NCBI GenBank assembly: GCA_019234175.1 | Contig: JAFALP010000335.1 | Coordinates: 1-8,378, forward strand | From: Actinomycetota bacterium | GTDB taxonomy: Bacteria; Actinomycetota; Thermoleophilia; Gaiellales; Gaiellaceae | Length of the DNA: 8,378 nucleotides | Direction: 5' to 3' | Shown: piece by piece, positions 1 to 6,623 of the stretch | How the letters are laid out: each line of letters opens with the position of its first letter | Position numbering within the stretch: position 1 is the stretch's first letter | Position numbers and translations under genes: made by a program | The notes under the pieces: model-generated | What the model was told of the DNA's origin: nothing | Database searches by the model: none | The model's input: the letters and a program-made list of their open reading frames with translations, nothing else

Positions 1-147
1 GATCCGGAGGTGCCGCCGCTGCCGCCGCACATCACGCGCGAGCAGGCGCAGAAGATGACGAAGGCGATGCTCAGCGGCGACCCGGAGTTCACGGGCGTCA
101 TGGAGAAGTCGCTGCGCGGCAAGCTCACGGAGTTCCTCACGCGCTAG
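1..147 (+). CDS. C-terminal end of a probable thiamine-pyrophosphate-dependent enzyme (5'-partial)
   Basis: Only the last 48 codons are inside the window, ending at TAG 145-147. The visible peptide begins DPEVPPLPPHIT, then a short amphipathic helix (REQAQKM) and a basic tail ending in FLTR. An aspartate followed by a proline-rich PPLPPHIT stretch and a helix is, from memory, the usual C-terminus of ThDP-requiring enzymes of the pyruvate oxidase / acetolactate synthase / benzoylformate decarboxylase superfamily; no catalytic domain is visible to confirm it. In that family the enzyme acts on a 2-keto acid in the cytoplasm. Its stop shares one base with the start of the next gene, so the two are almost surely one operon and translationally coupled. 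The call rests on a short tail and could be wrong in substrate or even subfamily. Confidence 0.55.
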   Translation, partial: DPEVPPLPPHITREQAQKMTKAMLSGDPEFTGVMEKSLRGKLTEFLTR

Positions 148-1178
148 TGCGGCTCGGCGTCGACGCATACACGATCCCGACCGACCAGCCGGAGTCGGAC
201 GGGACGCTCGCCTGGGACTCGACCACGATCGTCGTCGTCCACGTGGACGAGGGGATCGGCTACACGTACTGCCACGCCGCCGCCGCCGAGGTGATCCGGA
301 CGACGCTCGCCGACTGCATCCGGGACGACGTGCGCGCCTCGTGGCAGTCCATGAACGAGGCCGTGCGCAACATGGGGCGGCCGGGGATCGCGTCGTGCGC
401 GATCTCGGCGGTCGACCAGGCGCTGTGGGACCGGGAGGCGCGCCGGCACGACATGTCGCTCGTCGAGCTGCTCGGCGCCGCGCACGAGGCCGTGCCGATC
501 TACGGCAGCGGCGGCTTCTGCTCGTACGGCAACGACCGGCTGCAGGAGCAGCTCGGCGACTGGGTCGGCGCGGGGATCCCGCGCGTGAAGATGAAGGTCG
601 GGCGCGAGCCGGAAAAGGATCCCGGACGGATGGACGCGGCCCGCGAGGCGATCGGCGACGACGCGGAGCTCTTCGTGGACGCGAACGGCGCCTACGGCCG
701 GAACGACGCGCTCGCCTGGGCCACTCGCTATTCCGAGAGGTGGGGCGTCACGTGGTTCGAGGAGCCGGTCTCGTCCGGCGACATCGAGGGCATGCGCCTC
801 GTGCGCGACCGCGCGCCCCTCGAGGTGGCGGCGGGCGAGTACGCCTACACGCCCGAGGACGTGCGCAACATCGTCCGCTCCGTCGACGTGCTCCAGCTCG
901 ACGTCACCCGCTGCCTCGGCATCACCGGGATGCTCGGCGTCGCGAACGCCGTCCCGGTCGACGTGAGCGCGCACGGCGCTCCCGCCATCTCCGCGCAGGC
1001 GTTCTCCGCCGTCGTGCATCTGCGCCATCTCGAGTACTTCCACGACCACGTGCGGGTCGAGGGAATGCTCTTCGACGGCGTTCCCGAGCCGGAAGGCGGC
1101 GTTCTCAAGCCGGACCGGTCGCGGGCGGGGAACGGCCTCGAGCTGAAGCGGAAGGAGGCGATGCAGTGGGCATCGTGA
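147..1178 (+). CDS. Enolase-superfamily protein, mandelate racemase subgroup
   Basis: A 343-residue cytoplasmic protein with the N-terminal capping domain and C-terminal barrel of the mandelate racemase/muconate lactonizing enzyme family. All expected active-site elements are present: a KxK motif (K148, K150), Mg2+ ligands D178 (VDANG), E205/E206 (WFEEPV) and E231 (AAGEY), and the His-Asp dyad D252 (LQLDVTR) and H276 (SAHGAP). A Lys on one face and a His-Asp dyad on the other define the mandelate racemase subgroup, whose members abstract the alpha proton of a 2-hydroxy acid or sugar acid and then either racemise it or eliminate water. The length is slightly below the usual 360-390. The GTG start at 147 overlaps the upstream stop by one base; a weak GGAG lies 14 nt upstream, so coupling probably drives initiation. 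The substrate cannot be read from sequence; an aldonate/acid-sugar dehydratase is as likely as a racemase. Confidence 0.88.
   Translation: MRLGVDAYTIPTDQPESDGTLAWDSTTIVVVHVDEGIGYTYCHAAAAEVIRTTLADCIRDDVRASWQSMNEAVRNMGRPGIASCAISAVDQALWDREARRHDMSLVELLGAAHEAVPIYGSGGFCSYGNDRLQEQLGDWVGAGIPRVKMKVGREPEKDPGRMDAAREAIGDDAELFVDANGAYGRNDALAWATRYSERWGVTWFEEPVSSGDIEGMRLVRDRAPLEVAAGEYAYTPEDVRNIVRSVDVLQLDVTRCLGITGMLGVANAVPVDVSAHGAPAISAQAFSAVVHLRHLEYFHDHVRVEGMLFDGVPEPEGGVLKPDRSRAGNGLELKRKEAMQWAS
1152..1158 (+). promoter_or_regulatory. Ribosome binding site fixing the GTG start at 1166
   Basis: AAGGAGG is the strongest Shine-Dalgarno sequence in the left block and lies inside the last codons of the mandelate-racemase-type gene. 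It is 7 nt before GTG 1166, ideal spacing. A second in-frame GTG at 1175 (overlapping the upstream TGA as GTGA) would be 16 nt away, and ATG 1161 is in the frame of the upstream gene. This decides the start of the oxidoreductase. Confidence 0.75.
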
Positions 1179-4168
1179 CGGTCCGCGCGCCGCGGCAGCT
1201 CCACGCCGACGAGGTCGACCGCCGCGCGCTCGCGGCAGCCCTTCGCGCCGAGGTCGAGGGCGAGGTCCGCTTCGACACCGCGGCCCGCGCGCTCTACGCC
1301 ACCGACGCGTCCAACTACCGGCAGGTCCCGATCGGGGTCGTCGTCCCGCGCACGATCGACGACGTGGTCGCGGTCCACCGGCTCGCGCGGGAGCACGGGG
1401 CGCCCATCGTCAACCGCGGCGGCGGCACTGCGCTCGCCGGGCAGGGCTGCAACGTCGCCGTGCTCGTCGACTTCTCCAAGTACCTGAACGGGATCCTCGA
1501 CGTCGACCCGGTGCAGCGGCTCGCGCGTATCCAGCCCGGCCTCGTGCTCGACCACCTGCGCGGCTTCGCCGAGAAGAACCACCAGCTGACGTTCGGCCCG
1601 GATCCGTCCACGCACGCGTACTGCACGCTCGGCGGCATGCTCGGCAACAACTCGTGCGGCCGCCATTCCGTCATGTCCGAGTTCCGCGGCCCCGGCTCGC
1701 GCGTCGCCGACCACGTCGTCGAGCTCGAGGTGCTGACCTACCGCGGCGACCGGCTCCGCATCGGCCGCGGCGGCAGCGGCGTGCCGGCGGACGTCGGTGA
1801 CGAGCTCCGCGCGCTCGTCGACCGGCTCGCGCCGCAGATCCGGAAGCGCTACCCGCAGATTCCGCGCCGTGTCTCCGGCTACAACCTCGACGAGCTCCTG
1901 CCGGAAGGCGGCTTCGAGGTCGCGCGCTCGCTCGTCGGGACGGAGTCCACGTGCGTGACCATCCTCGAGGCGACGCTCGAGCTCATTCCGGCCCCGAAGG
2001 AGCGCTCGCTCCTCGTGATCGCGTACCCGAGCAAGTACGAGGCCGCGGACCACGTGCCGACCGCGCGCGAGCACGAGCCGGACGCCATCGAGGGCGTGGA
2101 CGACACGCTCATCACCGACATGACGGCGATCGGGCTGCACAAGCACGAGCTCTCGCTCCTGCCGGAGGGGCACGGCTGGCTCCTCGTCGAGTTCGGCGGC
2201 GACACGAAGGACGAGTCGGACGACCGGGCGCGCGCGCTGATGGCCGACCTCGAGAAGCAGGGGCATCCGGGCTCGGCGATGAAGCTCTACGACGACCCGG
2301 ACGGCGAGCAGCACATCTGGGACGTGCGCGAGGCCGGACTGGGCGCGACCGCGTTCATCCCCGGCAAGCCGGACACGCACGAAGGCTGGGAGGACTCGGC
2401 CGTGCCCCCCGAGCGCCTCGGGGAGTACCTGCGGAGACTCGACGAGCTCGCGCGCAAGTACGAGTACGAGAGCGCGCTGTACGGGCACTACGGCCAGGGC
2501 TGCGTGCACGCGCGCTGGAACTTCGACCTCCTGACGCGGGAGGGCGTGAACACCTTCCGGCACTGGCTCGACGACGCGGCCGACCTCGTGCTCGAGCTGG
2601 GCGGGTCGCTCTCGGGCGAGCACGGCGACGGCCAGTCGCGCGCGGCGCTCCTTCCGAAGATGTTCGGGGACGACATCGTCGACGGCTTCCGCGAGTTCAA
2701 GCGCATCTGGGACCCGGACGGGAAGATGAATCCCGGCAAGGTCGTGGACGCGTACGGGCCGGACGAGAACCTCCGGCTCGGGCCCGACTACCGGCCGTGG
2801 CGGCCGAAGCCGAAGTTCGCCTACCCGAAGGACCACGGCGACTTCGCGCATGCGACGCAACGCTGCGTCGGCATCGGCAAGTGCCGGACGCCCGAGGGCG
2901 TCGACGTGATGTGCCCGTCCTTCATGGCCACCCGCGAGGAGATGCATTCGACGCGCGGCCGCACCCGTCTGCTCTTCGAGATGCTGCGCGGCGAGGTCAT
3001 CGAGGACGGCTGGCAGTCGGACGAGGTGATGGAGGCGCTCGACCTCTGCCTCTCCTGCAAGGGCTGCACGAAAGACTGCCCCGTCGGGGTCGACATGCCG
3101 ACGATGAAGTCGGAGTTCCTCCACCATCGCTGGCAACGTCAGGCGCGGCCGCGGCACGCATACGCGTTCGGGCTCATCGACCGCGTCGCCGTCCTCGGCT
3201 CGCGTATGCCGGAGATCGCGAACGCGCTCGGGCGCCTTCGTCTCGTGAAGCTCGCCGCCGGGATGGCCCCCGAGCGCGAGACGCCCACGTTCGCGCCGCT
3301 CACGCTCCAGGAGTGGTTCGCGCGGCGGGGGACGAAGAACCCGGGCGGCCGCAAGGTCGTCCTCTTCCCGGACACGTTCAACAACCGCTTCCACACCGAG
3401 GTCGGGGTCGCCGCCGTCGAGGCGATCGAGGCGGCGGGCTGGCAGGTGGTGATGCCGCAGGGCCACATCTGCTGCGGACGCCCGCTGTACGACTACGGGT
3501 TCCTCGATCTCGCTGAGCGCTACCTCCGGCACAACCTCGACCGGCTGCGCGAGTGGTATCGCGAGGGCATCCCGATCGTCGGCATGGAGCCGAGCTGCAC
3601 GGCCGTGTTCAAGGACGAGCTCGGCAAGCTCATCCCCAACGACGAGGACGCGACCCGGTTGTGCACGAGCACGTACCACTTCGCCGAGTTCTTCCGTGCG
3701 TTCGACATCGAGCCGCCGCTGCTCGAGCGCAAGGCATTCGTCTGGGGCCACTGCCATCAGAAGGCATCCGGTGGGATGGACGACGACATGGAGCTGCTGC
3801 AGGCGATGGGCGTCGACGCCGAGACGCTCACCTCCGGGTGCTGCGGCCTCGCCGGCTCGTGGGGATTCGAGGACGGTCACTACGACCTCTCGCAGCAGAT
3901 CGGCGAGATCGGCCTCCTCCCGAAGGTGCGCTCGTTGCCCGACGACACGCTCGTCGTCGCGAACGGCTTCTCGTGCAAGACGCAGATCGAGCAGGGGAGG
4001 ACTGGGCGCCGGCCCTTGCACGTCGCGCAGCTGCTCGCGCTCGCGCGCGAGGGCCGCTACCCGGGCAAGCCGGCGCCGTCGCGGGCGCGCCGCGCGCTTC
4101 GGGTCGGGCTCCCCGTCGCGGCCGCGACTGCCCTCGCGATCGCCGGCTCGATCGGGCTGCGCCGGTAG
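1166..4168 (+). CDS. FAD-linked oxidase / Fe-S / cysteine-rich-domain fusion (D-2-hydroxyacid dehydrogenase type, YdiJ-like)
   Basis: A 1000-residue fusion of a GlcD-like flavoprotein and a GlcF-like Fe-S protein. The N-terminal FAD-binding (PCMH-type) domain shows RGGGTALAGQ at 84-93 and LGGMLGNNSCG at about 155-165. A FAD-oxidase C-terminal domain has SGEHGDGQSR from 483 and ends near a DPDGKMNPGK motif. An Fe-S segment follows, with C567, C573 and C583-P and then CxxCxxCxxxCP at 628-639. Two cysteine-rich (CCG) repeats come last, with CCG at 769-771 and 892-894. E. coli YdiJ has this layout and about this length. Such enzymes oxidise a D-2-hydroxy acid to the 2-keto acid at FAD and pass electrons through the clusters to the respiratory chain. 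The start is GTG 1166, set by AAGGAGG, overlapping the upstream gene by 13 nt. After the conserved core a roughly 35-residue tail carries a hydrophobic stretch (980-998) flanked by arginines. That tail is antisense to the end of the convergent epimerase gene. The substrate is unknown. Confidence 0.9.
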   Translation: MGIVTVRAPRQLHADEVDRRALAAALRAEVEGEVRFDTAARALYATDASNYRQVPIGVVVPRTIDDVVAVHRLAREHGAPIVNRGGGTALAGQGCNVAVLVDFSKYLNGILDVDPVQRLARIQPGLVLDHLRGFAEKNHQLTFGPDPSTHAYCTLGGMLGNNSCGRHSVMSEFRGPGSRVADHVVELEVLTYRGDRLRIGRGGSGVPADVGDELRALVDRLAPQIRKRYPQIPRRVSGYNLDELLPEGGFEVARSLVGTESTCVTILEATLELIPAPKERSLLVIAYPSKYEAADHVPTAREHEPDAIEGVDDTLITDMTAIGLHKHELSLLPEGHGWLLVEFGGDTKDESDDRARALMADLEKQGHPGSAMKLYDDPDGEQHIWDVREAGLGATAFIPGKPDTHEGWEDSAVPPERLGEYLRRLDELARKYEYESALYGHYGQGCVHARWNFDLLTREGVNTFRHWLDDAADLVLELGGSLSGEHGDGQSRAALLPKMFGDDIVDGFREFKRIWDPDGKMNPGKVVDAYGPDENLRLGPDYRPWRPKPKFAYPKDHGDFAHATQRCVGIGKCRTPEGVDVMCPSFMATREEMHSTRGRTRLLFEMLRGEVIEDGWQSDEVMEALDLCLSCKGCTKDCPVGVDMPTMKSEFLHHRWQRQARPRHAYAFGLIDRVAVLGSRMPEIANALGRLRLVKLAAGMAPERETPTFAPLTLQEWFARRGTKNPGGRKVVLFPDTFNNRFHTEVGVAAVEAIEAAGWQVVMPQGHICCGRPLYDYGFLDLAERYLRHNLDRLREWYREGIPIVGMEPSCTAVFKDELGKLIPNDEDATRLCTSTYHFAEFFRAFDIEPPLLERKAFVWGHCHQKASGGMDDDMELLQAMGVDAETLTSGCCGLAGSWGFEDGHYDLSQQIGEIGLLPKVRSLPDDTLVVANGFSCKTQIEQGRTGRRPLHVAQLLALAREGRYPGKPAPSRARRALRVGLPVAAATALAIAGSIGLRR

Positions 4169-4980
4169 CCGAGCTCGCGCTCGGCCTTCCCGGAGCTGAA
4201 GAACATCGGCAGCCGCGCGAGCGCGACCTCGTTCGCGTTCACGAGCCGGAGCGCCGCGGCGGCGCGGGCGGCGGCGTAGGGCACGCGGAGACGGGGCGGC
4301 CGCCGCCCGGCCGCCCGGGCGACGAGCGCGAAGAAGTCGCCGAGCCCCATGTCGACGCCGCCGAGGAGGTAGCGCTCGCCGGGCCGGCCGCGCTCGAGCG
4401 CAAGCGCGTGGCCGACGGCGACGTCGTGCACGTCGACGACGTTCAGGCCCGTGGACGCGATGAAGCCGTGAAAGCGTCCCGACGCGACGCCGCGGATCAT
4501 CGCCCCGGTCGGCGTCGGCCTTTCGTCGCCCTCGCCGACGGGCGTCGTCGGGTTGACGACGATCGCGCCTGTGGCGAGCGCGAGCAGCTCCGCCTCCAGC
4601 TTCGTGCGCTTGTACGGCACCGCCAGCTCCCACTCGGGCGGCGCGTCGTCCTCGGTCGCAGGGCGGCCCGGGACCGGGCCGCACGTCCCGGCCGAGCTCG
4701 TGTGGACGACCCGGCCGATGCCCGCCCGCGAGGCGGCGGCGAGCACCGTTTTCGTCCCTTCTATGTTCACGCGCGCGGGGGCGGCCCCGTCGCCCGGCTC
4801 GTAGCTGTACAGCGCGGCCACGTGCAGGACGGCGTCGCAGCCTCGCATCGCCCGTTCCAGGCCCGGCCCATCCAGGACGTCGACGTACTCGTCGGCCACC
4901 TCGATGCCGCGCTCGCGCAGCACGCGGACGACGTGGCCGCCGATGAACCCGAGACCGCCGCCGGTGACGTAGACGCGGAT
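4057..4980 (-). CDS. hpnA: HpnA-like NAD(P)-dependent epimerase/reductase (extended SDR), no canonical start codon
   Basis: An extended short-chain dehydrogenase/reductase of about 307 residues if read from the ATC codon at 4980-4978. It shows the Rossmann motif VTGGGLGFIGG (residues 5-15), TSS at 94-96 and the catalytic YKRTK (Y123, K127). The stretches VVNPTTPVG, PTPTG, GLNVVDVHDVA, ERGRPGERYLLGG and the PMFFSSGKAERELGY end closely match hopanoid-associated sugar epimerases (HpnA) as I remember them. In hopanoid producers HpnA acts on the ribosylhopane side chain; no other hopanoid gene is visible, so that role is not shown. The first ATG/GTG/TTG in frame is GTG 4923, which would delete the whole glycine motif. 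Upstream of the ATC lies only nine bases and then the in-frame TAG of the transporter. The protein is about 20 residues shorter than typical HpnA, the gap falling just after the first helix. The 3' end overlaps the convergent oxidoreductase gene by 112 bp. It is either functional with an ATC start, made by readthrough, or affected by a sequence error. Confidence 0.78.
   Translation of the reverse strand: MRVYVTGGGLGFIGGHVVRVLRERGIEVADEYVDVLDGPGLERAMRGCDAVLHVAALYSYEPGDGAAPARVNIEGTKTVLAAASRAGIGRVVHTSSAGTCGPVPGRPATEDDAPPEWELAVPYKRTKLEAELLALATGAIVVNPTTPVGEGDERPTPTGAMIRGVASGRFHGFIASTGLNVVDVHDVAVGHALALERGRPGERYLLGGVDMGLGDFFALVARAAGRRPPRLRVPYAAARAAAALRLVNANEVALARLPMFFSSGKAERELGYRRSPIEPAIARAVAAATGSPTRSARRARDGAGLPG
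4168..4185. terminator. Small GC hairpin at the convergent gene ends (weak terminator candidate)
   Basis: A 7-bp perfect stem (GCCGAGC at 4168-4174 with GCTCGGC at 4179-4185) and a four-base TCGC loop begin on the last base of the oxidoreductase stop codon. It could slow polymerase reading rightward. There is no T-tract, only CTTCC after the stem. The same bases encode the conserved ERELGY-region residues of the opposing epimerase, so the symmetry may be coincidental. Confidence 0.22.
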
Positions 4981-4989
4981 CCGCCGAGG

Positions 4990-6483
4990 CTACCGCGCCG
5001 TCGCGGCCGCCTCGCGCCGCCGGCCGACCCGGCCGCGCACGGCGTTGATCGGCTTCGCCACCGCCTCGAGCGGCCGCCTGGCCGCCTCGACGCCGAGGAA
5101 GATCTCGACGACCCCGCCGATGGCCATGATCACGCCGCCGATGACGAACGCGATCGTCACCTTCCCGTACGAGCCGGTCTGGATGAGCTTCCCGAACGTC
5201 CACGGCGCCGCGATCGCCACGCCGGTGCCGCACGCGTAGAAGAGCGCGATCGCCATCGCCCGCGTCTCCATCGGGAAGATCTCGCTGACCGTCAGGTACG
5301 CGGCCGACGCGCCGCACGAGGCGAAGAAGAAGCAGACAGACCAGCACACCGTCAGCGTCGTCGCCGACAGGAGCTTCGCGTCGAACGCCCACGCCGTCCC
5401 GAACAGGACGAGCGCGGAGGCGAGGTACGTCGTCGAGATCATCGCCTTGCGCCCGATCGAGTCGAAGAGCGGGCCGAGCAGCCACGGCCCGAGGAGGTTC
5501 CCGGCCGCAAACGGAATGAGGTACAGCGGCGCGTTCGACGAGGACGCGTGGAAGAACGTCGTGAGGATCGACGTCGCGCCGAAGAGCGTGGCGTTGTAGA
5601 GCACCGCCTGCGAGGCCATCAGCGCGAAGCCGAGGACGCCGCGGCCCGGGTACTCCTCGAGCACGTGCTTCGCGATGGCGATGAAGCCGATCGACTCGCG
5701 CTGCTCGATCTCGAGCTCGTCGCCCTCCGGCTCGGGGAGGTCGGGATGCGTCTTCCGCACCTGCTCCTCGATGTCGTGGACGACGTCCTCGGCCTCGTTC
5801 GCGCGGCCGTGGGTCAGGAGCCAGCGCGGGCTCTCCGGCACACGGCGGCGGACGGCGAGCACGGCGACGGCGAGGATCGCGCCGAGGCCGAACCCGATGC
5901 GCCAGCCGACGTTCGCCGAGAACGAGTTGAGGAGGACGACCGTCAGCCCGGCGGCGAGCGCCGTCCCGAGCCACCAGGAGCTGTTGATGGCGAGCGCCAC
6001 GCGTCCCCGAACCCGCGCCGGGACGAGCTCGTCGATGGCGGAGTTGATGGCCGAGTACTCGCCGCCGATGCCGCTGCCGGCGAGGAACCGGAACGCCATG
6101 AACGACCAGAAGCCCCACGAGAGCGCCGTCGCCACGGTGAAGACGAGGTAGATGCCGAGCGTGATCATGAACAGCTTCTTGCGTCCGAACCGGTCGGTCA
6201 GGTACCCGAAGAAGAGGGCGCCCGCGACGGCGCCCGCGAGGTAGAAGCTGCCGGCCGCGGTCGCCTGCGAGGTGGTGAAGTGGAGCGTCCCCTTGTTCGT
6301 CAGCGCGGCGGCGACCGAGCCGACGAGCGTGACCTCGAGCCCGTCGAGGATCCACGTGATCCCGAGGGCGATGACGACGGTCCAGTGCCACCTGCTCCAG
6401 GGCAGCCGGTCGAGGCGGTTGGGGATGTCGGTCTTGACCGTGTCCCCGGTGCCGCCGGTGACCCCGATCTGGCTCTCGCTCAC
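4990..6483 (-). CDS. Major facilitator superfamily transporter, sugar-porter-like
   Basis: A 497-residue membrane protein with about 12 hydrophobic segments in two halves. The first half starts with a TM segment around 34-55 containing LDGLEVTLVGS and carries the MFS loop motif GYLTDRFGRKK at 93-103. The central charged loop (about 212-268) opens with RVPESPRWL, a motif typical of the sugar porter / metabolite:H+ symporter branch. The second half repeats the loop motif as DSIGRKA (about 341-347) and has SEIFPMETRA near 400-409. Such proteins move small organic solutes across the cytoplasmic membrane, usually with protons; the solute cannot be inferred. GTG 6483 is the only reasonable start, with AGGA three bases upstream (tight spacing). 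The last codons are basic and Ala/Arg-rich. The gene ends with TAG at 4992-4990, and the next gene continues in the same frame nine bases later, so the two form one transcription unit. It is divergent from the tRNA/ribosomal block. Confidence 0.88.
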   Translation of the reverse strand: MSESQIGVTGGTGDTVKTDIPNRLDRLPWSRWHWTVVIALGITWILDGLEVTLVGSVAAALTNKGTLHFTTSQATAAGSFYLAGAVAGALFFGYLTDRFGRKKLFMITLGIYLVFTVATALSWGFWSFMAFRFLAGSGIGGEYSAINSAIDELVPARVRGRVALAINSSWWLGTALAAGLTVVLLNSFSANVGWRIGFGLGAILAVAVLAVRRRVPESPRWLLTHGRANEAEDVVHDIEEQVRKTHPDLPEPEGDELEIEQRESIGFIAIAKHVLEEYPGRGVLGFALMASQAVLYNATLFGATSILTTFFHASSSNAPLYLIPFAAGNLLGPWLLGPLFDSIGRKAMISTTYLASALVLFGTAWAFDAKLLSATTLTVCWSVCFFFASCGASAAYLTVSEIFPMETRAMAIALFYACGTGVAIAAPWTFGKLIQTGSYGKVTIAFVIGGVIMAIGGVVEIFLGVEAARRPLEAVAKPINAVRGRVGRRREAAATAR

Positions 6484-6528
6484 GGTTCCTGAACGGTCGC
6501 GGCCGGAAAAGGGATGCGGGAGTTCCGC

Positions 6529-6534
6529 TACACT
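6529..6534 (+). promoter_or_regulatory. Candidate -10 element for the tRNA-rpmG-secE-nusG transcript
   Basis: TACACT lies 14 nt before the tRNA 5' end in the only divergent intergenic space (6484-6548). This is a reasonable place for a stable-RNA promoter -10 box. No convincing -35 hexamer sits 16-18 bp upstream; the bases there are G/A-rich. No equally good element is visible for the transporter on the opposite strand. Assigned by position and a single hexamer only. Confidence 0.4.
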
Positions 6535-6548
6535 CCGGCGGCGCGCGG

Positions 6549-6622
6549 GGCGCCGTAGCTCAGCTGGTTAGAGCGCTGCACTCATAATGCAGAGGTCGGT
6601 GGTTCGAGCCCACCCGGCGCTA
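6549..6622 (+). tRNA. tRNA with CAT anticodon, probably elongator tRNA-Met
   Basis: A full 74-nt cloverleaf can be drawn by hand. The acceptor strands are GGCGCCG (6549-6555) and CGGCGCT (6615-6621), with discriminator A6622. The D arm GCTC...GAGC contains the GG pair. The anticodon stem CTGCA/TGCAG holds the loop CTCATAA, giving anticodon CAT. The T arm is GGTGG/CCACC with loop TTCGAGC. CCA is not encoded. It lacks the three G-C pairs in the anticodon stem that mark initiator tRNA. The stem and loop resemble actinobacterial elongator tRNA-Met, and a tRNA-Met just before rpmG/secE/nusG is known in mycobacteria; lysidine-modified tRNA-Ile2 (also CAT) is the alternative. The first acceptor pair is a G-T wobble. 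It is probably co-transcribed with rpmG 37 nt downstream. Confidence 0.93.
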
Positions 6623-6623
6623 T

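Noticed and set aside
341..1165. Upstream extension of the oxidoreductase frame to an ATG at 341.
   Set aside because: The extension would overlap nearly all of the enolase-superfamily gene and is Arg-rich without homology. AAGGAGG 7 nt before GTG 1166 gives a clear real start.
4977..4982. GGATCC (BamHI site) at the odd epimerase start, with a GATCC at the window start, suggesting a cloning junction.
   Set aside because: GATC-containing hexamers are common in GC-rich DNA, coding frames run through the site without change of composition, and the transporter-epimerase spacing looks natural.
845..6391. A very long open frame on the minus strand (over 1800 codons) running through the oxidoreductase and epimerase region.
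   Set aside because: It is Arg/Ala/His-rich with no recognisable domain and lies antisense to clearly conserved genes. High GC at third codon positions removes stop codons from the opposite frame, so this is an artefact.
3553..6492. A 979-codon open frame on the plus strand across the epimerase and transporter.
   Set aside because: Low-complexity Arg/Glu/Asp/Pro composition, no domain, and antisense to the transporter with its canonical MFS motifs. Another GC-driven shadow.
6484..6548. Riboswitch or T-box leader in the divergent gap.
   Set aside because: Only 65 bp, all needed for promoters and a ribosome site; no recognisable aptamer or terminator structure.
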